Source: Pseudomonas putida
GTDB taxonomy: Bacteria; Pseudomonadota; Gammaproteobacteria; Pseudomonadales; Pseudomonadaceae
Direction: 5' to 3'
Assembly (NCBI RefSeq): GCF_002025705.1
Contig: NZ_CP018846.1
Location: 1,293,501-1,357,500 of the forward strand
Length of the DNA stretch: 64,000 nucleotides
Shown here in pieces: positions 37,911 to 48,634 of the stretch. Both the position numbers and the translations under genes were made by a program. Numbering within the stretch: the first letter of the stretch is position 1; the number at the start of each line of letters is the position of its first letter. The notes beneath the pieces were generated by a model. The model did not search any database. It saw only the letters and a program-made list of their open reading frames with translations, and was not told the origin of the DNA.

Positions 37911-38551
37911 AAGCCTTTACCCAGCACACCGGTCTCGTCGCGCCGTTGGATCGTGCCAACGTCGACACCGACCAGATCATCCCCAAGCAGTTCCTCAAGT
38001 CGATCAAGCGCACCGGCTTCGGCCCCAACCTGTTCGACGAGTGGCGTTATCTGGATGTCGGTCAGCCGTACCAGGACAACAGCAAGCGCCCGCTGAACCA
38101 GGAGTTCGTGCTCAACCACGCGCGTTACCAGGGTGCCAGCGTGCTGCTGGCGCGGGAAAACTTTGGCTGCGGTTCGAGCCGTGAGCATGCACCGTGGGCG
38201 CTGGACGAATACGGTTTCCGTAGCGTGATCGCGCCAAGCTTCGCTGACATCTTCTTCAACAACAGCTTCAAGAACGGCTTGCTGCCGATCATCCTCAGCG
38301 ACGAGGAAGTCGACGAGTTGTTCAAGCAGGTCGAAGCCAACCCGGGCTACCAGTTGACCATCGACCTGCAGGCGCAGGCGGTGACCCGCCCGGATGGCAA
38401 GGTGCTGCACTTCGAGATCGACGCGTTCCGCAAGCACTGCCTGCTCAATGGCCTGGACGACATCGGCCTGACCTTGCAGGACAGCGACGCGATCAAGGTT
38501 TTTGAACAGAAGCACCGTGCAGCGCAGCCCTGGTTGTTCCGGGATGCCTGA
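37907..38551 (+). CDS. leuD: 3-isopropylmalate dehydratase small subunit
   Basis: LeuD (214 residues) supplies the swivel domain that completes the LeuC active site. The motif [18 protein letters not shown] is diagnostic, and the N terminus contains [17 protein letters not shown]. It overlaps leuC by four bases, giving translational coupling. A REP pair follows. Confidence 0.97.
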   Translation: MKAFTQHTGLVAPLDRANVDTDQIIPKQFLKSIKRTGFGPNLFDEWRYLDVGQPYQDNSKRPLNQEFVLNHARYQGASVLLARENFGCGSSREHAPWALDEYGFRSVIAPSFADIFFNNSFKNGLLPIILSDEEVDELFKQVEANPGYQLTIDLQAQAVTRPDGKVLHFEIDAFRKHCLLNGLDDIGLTLQDSDAIKVFEQKHRAAQPWLFRDA

Positions 38552-38561
38552 TTGAGCGGCT

Positions 38562-38636
38562 GGCCTCATCGCGGATAAATCCGCTCCTACAGACCGTGCG
38601 TGATCCTTGTAGGAGCGGATTCATCCGCGAAAGGCC
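38562..38636. repeat. REP pair (inverted) between leuD and a methyltransferase gene
   Basis: Left 38562-38590 and right 38609-38636 share the core GCGGAT-AAA/TCA-TCCGC plus GTAGGAGC. They may stabilise the leuCD mRNA 3' end. Confidence 0.9.
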
Positions 38637-38671
38637 GGTGAAGGCAACACACCACCCAAGGATCGATACCC

Positions 38672-39436
38672 ATGACCAGCACCACCCACACCGATGTGGT
38701 CCAGCGCCAGTTCGGCGAACAGGCCAGCGCCTACCTCAGCAGCGCCGTGCACGCCCAGGGCAGCGAATTCGCCCTGCTGCAGGCCGAGCTGGCGGGGCAG
38801 GGCAGTGCCCGCGTGCTGGACCTGGGTTGCGGTGCTGGCCATGTCAGTTTTCACGTCGCGCCTCTGGTCGCCGAAGTGGTCGCCTACGACCTCTCGCAAT
38901 CGATGCTCGACGTGGTCGCCAGTGCCGCCAGCGAGCGCGGCCTGGGCAATATCACCACCGAATGCGGTGCCGCCGAACGCCTGCCGTTCGCCGACGCTTC
39001 GTTCGACTTCGTCTTCAGCCGCTACTCGGCGCACCACTGGAGCGACCTCGGCGTGGCCCTGCGCGAAGTGCGCCGGGTGCTCAAGCCGGGTGGCGTGGCA
39101 GCATTCATCGATGTGATGTCGCCGGGCAGCCCGTTGCTCGACACCTACCTGCAGACCGTCGAAGTGTTGCGTGACACCAGCCATGTGCGCGACTACTCGG
39201 CAGCCGAATGGCAGCGCCAGGTCAGCGAAGCCGGCCTGCACGTGCGCAGCCACACGCGCCAGCCATTGCGCCTGGAGTTTGCCAGCTGGGTCGAACGCAT
39301 GCGCACCCCGGAGCCGATGCGCGTTGCCATCCGCCAATTGCAGCAAGCCATGGGCGAAGAAGTACGGCAGTATTACCAGATCGAGGCCGATGGCTCGTTC
39401 AGCACCGATGTGCTGGTGTTGTGGGCCGAGCGATAA
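38672..39436 (+). CDS. SAM-dependent methyltransferase (class I)
   Basis: This 254-residue protein has a Rossmann-fold methyltransferase core of the Methyltransf_11/UbiE type. The SAM motif is VLDLGCGAGHVSFHVAP, the following acidic residue is in VVAYDLSQSMLDVV, and the post-II motif is LREVRRVLKPGGVAAFIDV. The substrate cannot be assigned. It lies between leuD and leuB in the same direction, a position I recall as conserved in pseudomonads, which suggests co-inheritance rather than a leucine role. Confidence 0.88.
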   Translation: MTSTTHTDVVQRQFGEQASAYLSSAVHAQGSEFALLQAELAGQGSARVLDLGCGAGHVSFHVAPLVAEVVAYDLSQSMLDVVASAASERGLGNITTECGAAERLPFADASFDFVFSRYSAHHWSDLGVALREVRRVLKPGGVAAFIDVMSPGSPLLDTYLQTVEVLRDTSHVRDYSAAEWQRQVSEAGLHVRSHTRQPLRLEFASWVERMRTPEPMRVAIRQLQQAMGEEVRQYYQIEADGSFSTDVLVLWAER

Positions 39437-39490
39437 GAACTTTTCGGTGGGGCCCGCTTGGCCGCACCGCGTGAATGGATAGAGGAAAGC

Positions 39491-40573
<1,083 letters not shown>

Positions 40574-40578
40574 TCTCT

Positions 40579-40612
40579 CTGGCCCGCCACCAAAAATTCG
40601 AGGTGGCGGCCC
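40579..40612 (+). terminator. Possible terminator/attenuating hairpin after leuB
   Basis: CCGCCACC pairs with GGTGGCGG around a ten-base AT-rich loop and is followed by CCCACTTTTAG. Only a short T run exists, so it may slow rather than stop transcription into asd. Confidence 0.45.
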
Positions 40613-40636
40613 ACTTTTAGCAAAGGTGTAGTTGCG

Positions 40637-41749
40637 ATGAAACGTGTAGGTCTGATCGGTTGGCGCGGTATGGTCGGTTCCGTGCTCATGCAGCGGATGC
40701 TGGAGGAGCAGGATTTCGACCTTATCGAGCCAGTGTTCTTCACCACGTCCAACGTGGGTGGCCAAGGTCCGAACGTGGGCAAGGATATTGCTCCGCTCAA
40801 GGACGCTTATTCGATTGAAGAACTCAAGACCCTCGACGTGATCCTGACCTGTCAGGGTGGCGACTACACCAACGAGGTATTCCCCAAGCTGCGTGAAGCC
40901 GGCTGGCAGGGTTACTGGATCGATGCCGCCTCGTCGCTGCGTATGCAGGATGACGCGGTCATCGTCCTCGACCCGGTCAACCGCAAGGTCATCGACCAGC
41001 AGCTCGACGCCGGTACCAAGAACTACATCGGCGGCAACTGCACCGTCAGCCTGATGCTGATGGGCCTGGGCGGCCTGTTCGAAGCCGGCCTGGTCGAGTG
41101 GATGAGCGCCATGACCTATCAGGCGGCCTCCGGTGCCGGCGCGCAGAACATGCGCGAGCTGATCAAGCAGATGGGCGCTACCCATGCGGCCGTTGCCGAT
41201 GACCTGGCCAACCCGGCCAGCGCCATCCTCGACATCGACCGCAAGGTGGCTGAAACCATGCGCGGCGAAGCGTTCCCGACCGAGAACTTCGGCGTGCCGC
41301 TGGCCGGTAGCCTGATCCCGTGGATCGACAAGGAGCTGCCGAACGGGCAGAGCCGCGAAGAGTGGAAGGCCCAGGCCGAGACCAACAAGATCCTCGGCCG
41401 CTTCAAGAGCCCGATTCCGGTCGACGGTATCTGCGTGCGCATCGGCGCCATGCGCTGCCACAGCCAGGCGCTGACCATCAAGCTGAACAAGGATGTGCCA
41501 CTGGCCGACATCGAAGGCATGATCAGCCAGCACAACCCGTGGGTGAAACTGGTGCCAAACCAGCGCGAGATCAGCATGCAAGAGCTGACCCCGACCAAGG
41601 TTACCGGCACCCTGAACATCCCGGTTGGCCGCCTGCGCAAGCTGAACATGGGTTCCCAGTACCTGGGCGCGTTCACCGTGGGTGACCAGCTGCTGTGGGG
41701 CGCCGCCGAACCGCTGCGCCGCATGCTGCGGATCCTGCTGGAGCGTTGA
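40637..41749 (+). CDS. asd: Aspartate-semialdehyde dehydrogenase
   Basis: Asd (370 residues) reduces beta-aspartyl phosphate to the semialdehyde for Lys, Met, Thr and diaminopimelate synthesis. It is of the gram-negative type, with N terminus [21 protein letters not shown]. The active-site Cys is in [13 protein letters not shown], and the His is in [17 protein letters not shown] strong terminator lies downstream, followed by an unusual REP pair and an asd-like paralog. Confidence 0.97.
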   Translation: MKRVGLIGWRGMVGSVLMQRMLEEQDFDLIEPVFFTTSNVGGQGPNVGKDIAPLKDAYSIEELKTLDVILTCQGGDYTNEVFPKLREAGWQGYWIDAASSLRMQDDAVIVLDPVNRKVIDQQLDAGTKNYIGGNCTVSLMLMGLGGLFEAGLVEWMSAMTYQAASGAGAQNMRELIKQMGATHAAVADDLANPASAILDIDRKVAETMRGEAFPTENFGVPLAGSLIPWIDKELPNGQSREEWKAQAETNKILGRFKSPIPVDGICVRIGAMRCHSQALTIKLNKDVPLADIEGMISQHNPWVKLVPNQREISMQELTPTKVTGTLNIPVGRLRKLNMGSQYLGAFTVGDQLLWGAAEPLRRMLRILLER

Positions 41750-41767
41750 TCGTTCTTGCTGCACCGA

Positions 41768-41799
41768 AAACCCGCGCTGGTGACAGCGCGGGTTTTTTT
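41768..41799 (+). terminator. Terminator of asd
   Basis: The stem AAACCCGCGCT-GGTGAC-AGCGCGGGTTT is followed by a run of T residues. Confidence 0.92.
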
Positions 41800-41804
41800 A
41801 TGCC

Positions 41805-41938
41805 GTGCTGGCCTCTTCGCTGCGGTTCGACGCCTCGATAAACCCGCTCCCACAGATAAAGCGCGATCGTCTGGCGCTGTGATTTCCCTGTAGGCGCGAG
41901 TTCATCGAGGCGTCGAACCGCCGCGAAGAGGCCAGCAC
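41805..41938. repeat. REP pair with enlarged stems
   Basis: Arms 41805-41853 and 41890-41938 are close reverse complements. Both carry an extra GGTTCGACGCCTCGA-like segment inside the usual GGCCTCTTCGCGG...CGCTCC element, making each stem longer than in the canonical pairs. Confidence 0.85.
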
Positions 41939-42001
41939 AGACAAAAGCCTACAATCCAAGTAAAGTGCCGCCCCCGCCGTTTCAGCAAAAGGATCTCTAC
42001 C

Positions 42002-43006
42002 ATGACCACTCCCCTGGACATCGCCATCGTTGGCGCCACCGGCAGCGTTGGTGAAACCCTCGTACAGATCCTCGAAGAACTGGCCTTCCCGGTCGGCACC
42101 CTGCACCTGCTGGCCAGCATGGAATCGGCGGGCAGCAGCGTGATGTTCGCCGGCAAGAAGATCAAAGTGCGTGAGGTCGACAGTTTCGATTTCGCCCAGG
42201 TCAAGCTGGCCTTCTTCGCCGCCAGCGCGGCCGTCAGCCGCAGCTTTGCCAGCAAGGCCGAGCAGGGCGGTTGCACGGTCATCGACCTTTCCGGTGGCCT
42301 GGAAGATGCCCTGGCCGTGGTGCCGGAAGCCAATGGTGACAGCGTTGCCACACTGAAACTGCCGGCGCGCATCACCAGCCCCAGTTGCGCAGCTGTTGCC
42401 TTGGCGGTTGCCCTGGCACCGCTCAAGGGTCAACTGGACATCGAGCGGGTGCAGGTCATGGCCGCCCTGGCGGTCTCTGCGCAAGGTCGCGAGGCGGTCA
42501 GCGAACTGGCAAGGCAAACCGCCGAGCTGCTCAATGCCCGCCCGCTGGAGCCAAGGTTCTTTGATCGGCAGATGGCATTCAACGTGCTGGCCCAGGTCGG
42601 CGCCGTCGACGAGCATGGCCATACTGCCGTGGAGCGCCGCCTGGTTGGCGAGCTGCGTGTGCTGCTGGGGCTGCCGGAACTGAAGATTTCCGTGAGCTGC
42701 ATTCAAGTCCCGGTGTTTTTCGGCGATAGCTTCAGTGTGGCGGTGCAGAGCCGCAACCCGGTCGATCTGGCGCAGGTCAACCAGGCACTGGAACATGCCG
42801 ATAGCGTCGAGCTGGTGGAAAACGATGATTATCCGACCCCGGTCGGTGACGCAGTCGGCCAAGACGTGGTCTATGTTGGTCGTGTACGCCATGGAATTGA
42901 CGAAAACCAGCAGCTCAACCTCTGGTTGACCACCGACAATGTGCGCAAGGGCGCTGCGTTGAACGCCGTGCAGGTGGCGCAATTGTTGATTAAACACATG
43001 GCGTAA
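42002..43006 (+). CDS. Aspartate-semialdehyde dehydrogenase-like protein (USG-1 type)
   Basis: This 334-residue paralog of Asd is of the other (Usg/Asd2) subgroup. The NADP motif is IAIVGATGSVGETLVQILEE, and SPSCAAVALAVALAPL keeps a Cys where Asd has its nucleophile but lacks the usual Asn before it. The substrate Arg/His motifs are poorly conserved. Such genes commonly precede truA in gammaproteobacteria, and activity as an Asd is doubtful. It sits between asd and fimV. Confidence 0.85.
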   Translation: MTTPLDIAIVGATGSVGETLVQILEELAFPVGTLHLLASMESAGSSVMFAGKKIKVREVDSFDFAQVKLAFFAASAAVSRSFASKAEQGGCTVIDLSGGLEDALAVVPEANGDSVATLKLPARITSPSCAAVALAVALAPLKGQLDIERVQVMAALAVSAQGREAVSELARQTAELLNARPLEPRFFDRQMAFNVLAQVGAVDEHGHTAVERRLVGELRVLLGLPELKISVSCIQVPVFFGDSFSVAVQSRNPVDLAQVNQALEHADSVELVENDDYPTPVGDAVGQDVVYVGRVRHGIDENQQLNLWLTTDNVRKGAALNAVQVAQLLIKHMA

Positions 43007-43078
43007 AAGATACTGGCGAGCACTTTTGTCCCGCGCCGCACGCAGGTTTTTGGGACGATTCATACAAGGGAAGAGGTC

Positions 43079-45823
43079 ATGCTTCGAATTCGCAAACTGG
43101 TTCTGGCCATGGCGGCAGCGTCTGCGCTGACGTCGGGCATGGCGAATGCCCTGGGGTTGGGTGAACTGACATTGAAGTCGGCGCAGAACCAGCCTCTGGA
43201 TGCAGAGATCGAACTGCTCGACGTGCGCGACCTCACCGCAGCCGAAGTGGCGCCGAGCCTGGCGCCACCGGAAGAGTTCAGCAAGGCCGGGGTGGAGTTT
43301 CCGAGCTACCTCGAAGACCTGACCTTCACCCCGGTGATCAACCCCAACGGCAAGAGTGTGCTGCGAGTCACTTCCAGCCAGCCGCTGCCCGGCACGGTGG
43401 TCAAGTTTCTGGTCCAGGTGATGTGGCCCCAGGGCCGCCTGTTGCGTGACTACAGCGTGCTGCTCGACCAGGCCAAGGCCCAGGGTCAGCAGCCCGCAGC
43501 AGGCAATGTCAATCCGGCCACCAGCAGCGCAGGCAGCTACACCACCAAGCGCCGCGACACCTTGTGGCAGATCGCCGCCCGCAATACCCAGGGCGGCGGT
43601 TCGGTGCAGCAGACCATGATCGCCATCCAGGCGCTCAACCCGGATGCCTTCATTGGCAACAACATCAACCAGCTGAAGGTTGGCCAGGTTTTGCGCCTGC
43701 CGGACCAGCAGCAGGTCCAGAACATTCCCCAGGGCGAAGCCAATCGTGAAGTGGCCGAGCAGTATGCGGCCTGGCGTGAAGGCCGGCGCTTGGGGCCGCG
43801 TGCGCGACAGCTCGATGCCACCCGCCGCGGTGCCGCCGACGCCGCGCCCGAGCGTATCGCCCAGGGCGATAACCTGCGCCTGGTCAGCCCCGGCAACCAG
43901 GCTGGCGGTAACAGCGCCAAGGCCATCAACGACAAGCTGGCCGTGGCCCAGGAAAGCCTGGATACCAGCCGCCGTGACAACGACGAGCTGAAGAGCCGGG
44001 TGAGCGACCTGCAGAGCCAGATGGACAAGCTGCAGAAGCTGATCCAGCTGAAGAATGACCAGTTGGCGCGCCTTGAAGCCCAAGGCGCGGCACCTGAGGC
44101 GCCGCCTGCGGCCGCCTTGCCTGGCGAGCCGGCCCCTGCACAGCCCCCAGCAGCCGATGCTGCCCCGGCCGAGCCTGCGGTCGCGCCAGCACCGGCAGCT
44201 GTCGATACCGCGCCTGCCGAGGCTCCCGCTGACGAGGCTGCTGCTGCGCAACAGCAGCCAAGCGCCCTGGACGAAATGCTGGGCAATCCGGTCGTATTGG
44301 GCCTGGTCGCCGGGTCCGCGTTCCTTGTGTTGTTGCTCCTGCTATTGCTGCTGGCGCGCAAGCGCAAGGCCCAGCAAGAGGCGGAAAAACACCTGCGCAT
44401 GGCCCGAGCGCTGGCCGAGGAGGGCGAGCGCAGCCCGGATCTCGACTTGCCGCCAAGCAGCTTCGATCAGCTGGAAGTGTCCGCGCCGAGCGTGACCCTC
44501 TCGCCTGCCGTGGTGGCCGCCTCGGCCGCCGCCGCCGTGGCCGCAGAAAAACTGGATGCCCCTGCGTCGCCGATTGTCGAGCCCGAGCCGGTTCAGGACC
44601 CTAATGCCGAGTTGCTGGCCGAAGTCGACCTGAGTGTGTCGCGTGGTCGCCTGAACCACGCAGCTGACCTGTTGGAAACGGCCGTGGCGGCGCAGCCGGA
44701 AAATGACACCCTGCGCCTCAAGCTGATGGACGTCTATGCCCGTCAGGGCGACCACAGCGCCTTCGTCGAGCAAGAGCGCAAGCTGCCTGGTAGCGAAGCG
44801 AATACTGCTCAGGTCAGCAACCTCAAAGAGCGCTACCCGGCCATGTTGGGTCTCGCTGCCGTTGGCGTGGGTGCTGCGGCCCTGGCCGCCGAAATGGACG
44901 AGCAATATGTACAGGAGTTGCTTCAGGAAGAGCCGCAAGCGCCGGCTGTAGCCGAAGCCGAAGCCGAAGCCGAAGCCGAAGCTGAACCAGAGCCCGAAGC
45001 AGAATCAGAGCCGCAGGCGGTCGTCGAGCCAGTGGCAGAGCCAGCGCCTGAATCTGAGCCCGAGCTTGAAGCCGCCGCCGAGGCCTTCACCGAGACCTCG
45101 GTGCTCGATGACAACGAGTTGGACAGCGCCTTCGACCTGAGCCTGGGTGATGATCTGCCGGCTGATGATCAGCTCGAGCCGCCGATGCTGGGTGAGGTTC
45201 CGTTGGCCGAAGCACAGGCAGTGGCCGAACCTGAAACCGATGCCGATGACGATTTCGAAGCCTTGCTGGCCCAGGCCCAGGCCGAGCCGCAGAGTGTCGA
45301 CGACCTGGCCGATTTCGACCTGTCCGATTTCGATCTGGATGGCGCTGAAGCGGCAGCCCCGGCAACCCCGGTTGTCGCGGATGAAGAGCCGGTGGATGTC
45401 GCCGCCGAGCTGGCAGCCTTCGACGCCATCCCGGAATTCGACCCGATTTCCGAGCTGGAGCTGCCTGAAGACTTCGACCTGTCGCTGTCGCTGGATGACG
45501 ACTCACCGGCTGCCAAAAGCTTCGCCTCGGAGCTGAGCGACGTCAACGCCGAGCTCGACAAGCTGTCGCAGAGCCTGGAGTCGCCATCGCTGGAGCCGCA
45601 CTTCACCGCTGAGGACGCCGCCGCCGAACCTGCACCACTGGACGACCTCGACTTCGACTTCTTCTCCGGTGCCGACGAGGTGGCAACCAAGCTTGACCTG
45701 GCACGTGCCTACATCGACATGGGCGACCACCAGGGCGCCCGCGACATCCTTGACGAAGTGGTCAAGGATGGTGATGACGGCCAGCGTCAGGAAGCCGAAG
45801 AGATGTTGTCGCGCCTGGTCTGA
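43079..45823 (+). CDS. fimV: FimV/HubP-family polar protein
   Basis: This 914-residue protein has a signal peptide (MLRIRKLVLAMAAASALTSGMANA) and the FimV N-terminal domain (LGLGELTLKSAQNQPLDAEIEL). A LysM domain covers residues about 153-215, and a coiled coil lies near 285-335. One transmembrane helix near residues 404-426 (NPVVLGLVAGSAFLVLLLLL) precedes a long acidic cytoplasmic tail. The tail has a glutamate/alanine repeat near residues 625-645 and the conserved C-terminal FimV/TPR-like domain (ATKLDLARAYIDMGDHQGAR). FimV proteins organise the cell pole, type IV pili and chemotaxis by binding peptidoglycan. The ATG at 43079 gives the signal peptide directly. Confidence 0.93.
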   Translation: MLRIRKLVLAMAAASALTSGMANALGLGELTLKSAQNQPLDAEIELLDVRDLTAAEVAPSLAPPEEFSKAGVEFPSYLEDLTFTPVINPNGKSVLRVTSSQPLPGTVVKFLVQVMWPQGRLLRDYSVLLDQAKAQGQQPAAGNVNPATSSAGSYTTKRRDTLWQIAARNTQGGGSVQQTMIAIQALNPDAFIGNNINQLKVGQVLRLPDQQQVQNIPQGEANREVAEQYAAWREGRRLGPRARQLDATRRGAADAAPERIAQGDNLRLVSPGNQAGGNSAKAINDKLAVAQESLDTSRRDNDELKSRVSDLQSQMDKLQKLIQLKNDQLARLEAQGAAPEAPPAAALPGEPAPAQPPAADAAPAEPAVAPAPAAVDTAPAEAPADEAAAAQQQPSALDEMLGNPVVLGLVAGSAFLVLLLLLLLLARKRKAQQEAEKHLRMARALAEEGERSPDLDLPPSSFDQLEVSAPSVTLSPAVVAASAAAAVAAEKLDAPASPIVEPEPVQDPNAELLAEVDLSVSRGRLNHAADLLETAVAAQPENDTLRLKLMDVYARQGDHSAFVEQERKLPGSEANTAQVSNLKERYPAMLGLAAVGVGAAALAAEMDEQYVQELLQEEPQAPAVAEAEAEAEAEAEPEPEAESEPQAVVEPVAEPAPESEPELEAAAEAFTETSVLDDNELDSAFDLSLGDDLPADDQLEPPMLGEVPLAEAQAVAEPETDADDDFEALLAQAQAEPQSVDDLADFDLSDFDLDGAEAAAPATPVVADEEPVDVAAELAAFDAIPEFDPISELELPEDFDLSLSLDDDSPAAKSFASELSDVNAELDKLSQSLESPSLEPHFTAEDAAAEPAPLDDLDFDFFSGADEVATKLDLARAYIDMGDHQGARDILDEVVKDGDDGQRQEAEEMLSRLV

Positions 45824-45837
45824 GGCTGCCCTCCCGG

Positions 45838-45889
45838 GGCTCTTCGCGGGTGAATCGGTTCGGCGCCCCGATTCACCCGCGAAGAGGCC
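45838..45889. repeat. REP-like palindrome after fimV
   Basis: The arms GGCTCTTCGCGGGTGAATCGG and its complement, with a seven-base loop, form one long hairpin. A small T run is not evident, so it is more a REP pair fused at the loop than a terminator. Confidence 0.85.
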
Positions 45890-45940
45890 ATCGAAGCTCA
45901 TGCAAAATCAATGGCAGCCCTACATGGCTGCCGTTGTCGT

Positions 45941-45946
45941 TATAAT
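45941..45946 (+). promoter_or_regulatory. -10 box (TATAAT) ahead of truA
   Basis: A perfect TATAAT lies 37 bases before the chosen truA start. The -35 region is poor. It implies that frames starting upstream of about 45953 are not translated from this promoter. Confidence 0.5.
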
Positions 45947-45982
45947 CCCCGCCAATCCGTACCACCCACAGGTTTCACGCTC

Positions 45983-46837
45983 TTGGACATCATCGACACT
46001 GCCGCCACCGAATCGGCCGCCGAAGGCTTCACCCGCATTGCCCTGGGTGTGGAATACAAAGGTTCACGCTATCGTGGCTGGCAGCGCCAGGCCAGTGGTG
46101 TGCCCAGTGTTCAGCAGGCCCTGGAGCAAGCGTTGTCGAAGGTGGCCGACGAACCGATCAGTGTCATCTGCGCCGGGCGCACCGATGCTGGCGTGCATGG
46201 CTGCGGGCAGATCGTGCATTTCGACACCCGTGCCGTGCGTGATGAGCGTGCCTGGACCCTGGGTACCAACTTCAACCTGCCCCACGACATCAGCGTGGTC
46301 TGGTCGCGGCCGATGCCGGCAGACTTCCATGCGCGTTTCAAGGCCTGTGCCCGGCGCTATCGCTATGTGATCTACAACGACCCGATCCGCCCCGCGCATC
46401 TGGCCGAAGAAGTCACCTGGAACCACCGCCCGCTGGACGTCGAGCGCATGGCCCAGGCCGCCCAGTACCTGCTTGGCACTCATGACTTCAGCGCTTTCCG
46501 TGCCAGCCAGTGCCAGGCCAAGTCGCCGATCAAGCACATCCACCACCTGCGCGTGACCCGCCATGGCCAGATGATCGTGCTGGACGTGCGTGCTACCGCT
46601 TTCCTGCACCACATGGTGCGCAACATCGCCGGTGTGCTGATGACCATCGGTGCCGGCGAACGCCCGGTCGAGTGGGCGCGCGAAGTGCTGGAGGGGCGCA
46701 ACCGGCGAGAAGGCGGGGTTACCGCGCACCCCTATGGCCTGTACCTGGTGCAGGTGGAGTACCCGGAAGAATTCCAGCTGCCGCAGCGTTACATCGGCCC
46801 ACACTTTTTGACCGGTTACGAGGCGCTGGCCGACTGA
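45983..46837 (+). CDS. truA: tRNA pseudouridine(38-40) synthase
   Basis: TruA modifies positions 38-40 of tRNA anticodon stems. The catalytic Asp is in ICAGRTDAGVHGCGQ. RIALGVEYKGSRYRGWQRQ near the N terminus and FRASQCQAKSP are family motifs. The start is uncertain: TTG at 45983 gives 284 residues and lies downstream of a TATAAT at 45941. An ATG at 45911 in the same frame would precede that promoter. No convincing ribosome-binding site supports either. Confidence 0.9.
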   Translation: MDIIDTAATESAAEGFTRIALGVEYKGSRYRGWQRQASGVPSVQQALEQALSKVADEPISVICAGRTDAGVHGCGQIVHFDTRAVRDERAWTLGTNFNLPHDISVVWSRPMPADFHARFKACARRYRYVIYNDPIRPAHLAEEVTWNHRPLDVERMAQAAQYLLGTHDFSAFRASQCQAKSPIKHIHHLRVTRHGQMIVLDVRATAFLHHMVRNIAGVLMTIGAGERPVEWAREVLEGRNRREGGVTAHPYGLYLVQVEYPEEFQLPQRYIGPHFLTGYEALAD

Positions 46838-46897
46838 CGCGTCGGTAGTCATTTGCTACCATCGGGCCTTTCACCACTCACTCAAGGTTTGCTGTCC

Positions 46898-47518
46898 ATG
46901 AGCAACGTTCGCAGCAAGATCTGCGGGATCACCCGCATCGAAGACGCGCTGGCCGCCGCCGAGGCGGGGGCCGATGCCATCGGTTTCGTCTTCTATGCCA
47001 AAAGCCCGCGTGCCGTGGACGTGCGCCAGGCGCGGGCGATCATTGCCGAGCTGCCACCGTTCGTGACCACTGTGGGGTTGTTCGTCAACGCTTCGCGTTG
47101 CGAGCTGAACGAGATTATCGAGGCGGTGCCGCTGGACCTGCTACAGTTCCACGGCGACGAAACCCCGGCCGATTGCGAAGGCTATCACCGCCCCTGGATC
47201 AAGGCCCTGCGAGTGCGCCCGGGCGATGACCTGGAAGCGGCCTGCAAGCACTATGCCGGCGCTCGCGGCATTCTCCTCGACACCTACGTGGCCGGTGTGC
47301 CTGGCGGTACCGGCGAGGCCTTCGACTGGTCGTTGGTGCCGGCGCGTCTGAGTAAGCCGATCATCCTCGCGGGCGGGTTGTCGGCTGACAATGTCGGCCA
47401 GGCGATCGCCCAGGTGCAGCCGTATGCGGTCGATGTCAGTGGTGGTGTTGAGGAAGCCAAGGGCATCAAGGACGCGGCGAAGATCGAAGCCTTCATGCGT
47501 GCGGTGAAGCAGGCGTGA
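46898..47518 (+). CDS. trpF: Phosphoribosylanthranilate isomerase
   Basis: TrpF (206 residues) is a TIM-barrel enzyme of tryptophan synthesis. The N terminus [21 protein letters not shown] includes the catalytic Cys, LLQFHGDE is the next motif, and the C-terminal phosphate site is [11 protein letters not shown] with [11 protein letters not shown] at 46898 is preferred over the longer frame from 46853. As in many pseudomonads it lies apart from trpGDC and next to accD. Confidence 0.96.
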   Translation: MSNVRSKICGITRIEDALAAAEAGADAIGFVFYAKSPRAVDVRQARAIIAELPPFVTTVGLFVNASRCELNEIIEAVPLDLLQFHGDETPADCEGYHRPWIKALRVRPGDDLEAACKHYAGARGILLDTYVAGVPGGTGEAFDWSLVPARLSKPIILAGGLSADNVGQAIAQVQPYAVDVSGGVEEAKGIKDAAKIEAFMRAVKQA

Positions 47519-47740
47519 CGGCAGATGTGACGGCTGGCGGCGCGCCATCGTCCATAGGTTTCGCAGCCCTGCGGGGCGGCCAGCGGCATGCCGTTTGGCC
47601 AAACGACAGATTGAAGACGGCGCGGCACGCAGGCAGCCCCTGTGGCCGGGCCGTCATCGTTTCATAGAAGAATTTGAGCTCAAGGGCAGGGCATGGCCGG
47701 CCAGTCCGGTCCCCGTCCGCCAATACTGGAGAAAGAAAGC

Positions 47741-48634
47741 ATGAGCAACTGGTTAGTCGACAAACTGATCCCTTCGATCATGCGTTCCGAGGTGAAGAAG
47801 AGCTCGGTGCCGGAAGGCCTGTGGCACAAGTGCCCGGCCTGCGAGGCCGTGCTGTATCGTCCGGAGCTGGAAAAGACCCTGGATGTCTGCCCCAAGTGCA
47901 ACCACCACATGCGCATCGGCGCACGTGCCCGCATCGACATCTTCCTCGACCCGGAAGGCCGCGCCGAGCTGGGTGCCGACCTGGAGCCGGTCGACCGCCT
48001 GAAGTTCCGTGACGGCAAGAAATACAAGGACCGCCTGGTCGGTGCGCAGAAGCAGACCGGCGAAAAAGACGCCCTGATCTCCATGAGCGGCACCTTGATG
48101 GGCATGCCGATCGTGGTCAGCGCCTTCGAGTTCTCGTTCATGGGCGGCTCCATGGGTGCCATCGTCGGTGAGCGCTTCGTGCGCGCCGCCAACTACGCCC
48201 TGGAAAACCGCTGCCCGATGGTCTGCTTCTCGGCTTCCGGCGGCGCGCGCATGCAGGAAGCGCTGATCTCGCTGATGCAGATGGCCAAGACTTCGGCCGT
48301 GCTGGCGCGCCTGCGCGAAGAAGGCATTCCGTTCATCTCGGTGCTGACCGACCCAGTCTACGGCGGCGTTTCCGCCAGCCTGGCAATGCTCGGCGACGTC
48401 ATTGTCGGTGAGCCGAAGGCGCTGATCGGCTTCGCCGGCCCACGCGTGATCGAGCAGACCGTGCGCGAAAAACTGCCGGAAGGCTTCCAGCGCAGCGAGT
48501 TCCTGCTGGAGCACGGCGCCATCGACCTGATCATCTCCCGTGGCGACCTGCGCCCGCGCCTGGCTCGCCTGCTGGCACAGATGACCGGCCAGGAAACCCC
48601 TGAGCAGGCCCGTGAGGTCGCTGCGGTCGCGTGA
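47741..48634 (+). CDS. accD: Acetyl-CoA carboxylase carboxyltransferase beta subunit
   Basis: AccD (297 residues) transfers carboxyl from biotin to acetyl-CoA, making malonyl-CoA for FabD. The N-terminal zinc ribbon is CPACEAV followed by CPKCNHH. The carboxyltransferase motifs [18 protein letters not shown] and [12 protein letters not shown] are intact. ATG at 47741 follows GGAGAAAG. Its stop overlaps the folC start. The 222-base gap before it shows no recognisable RNA or operator. AccA is not in the window. Confidence 0.97.
   Translation: MSNWLVDKLIPSIMRSEVKKSSVPEGLWHKCPACEAVLYRPELEKTLDVCPKCNHHMRIGARARIDIFLDPEGRAELGADLEPVDRLKFRDGKKYKDRLVGAQKQTGEKDALISMSGTLMGMPIVVSAFEFSFMGGSMGAIVGERFVRAANYALENRCPMVCFSASGGARMQEALISLMQMAKTSAVLARLREEGIPFISVLTDPVYGGVSASLAMLGDVIVGEPKALIGFAGPRVIEQTVREKLPEGFQRSEFLLEHGAIDLIISRGDLRPRLARLLAQMTGQETPEQAREVAAVA

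Noticed and set aside
47519..47740. Possible small RNA in the trpF-accD gap
   Set aside because: The gap contains GC-rich pairs but no promoter plus terminator combination that would support an RNA gene.
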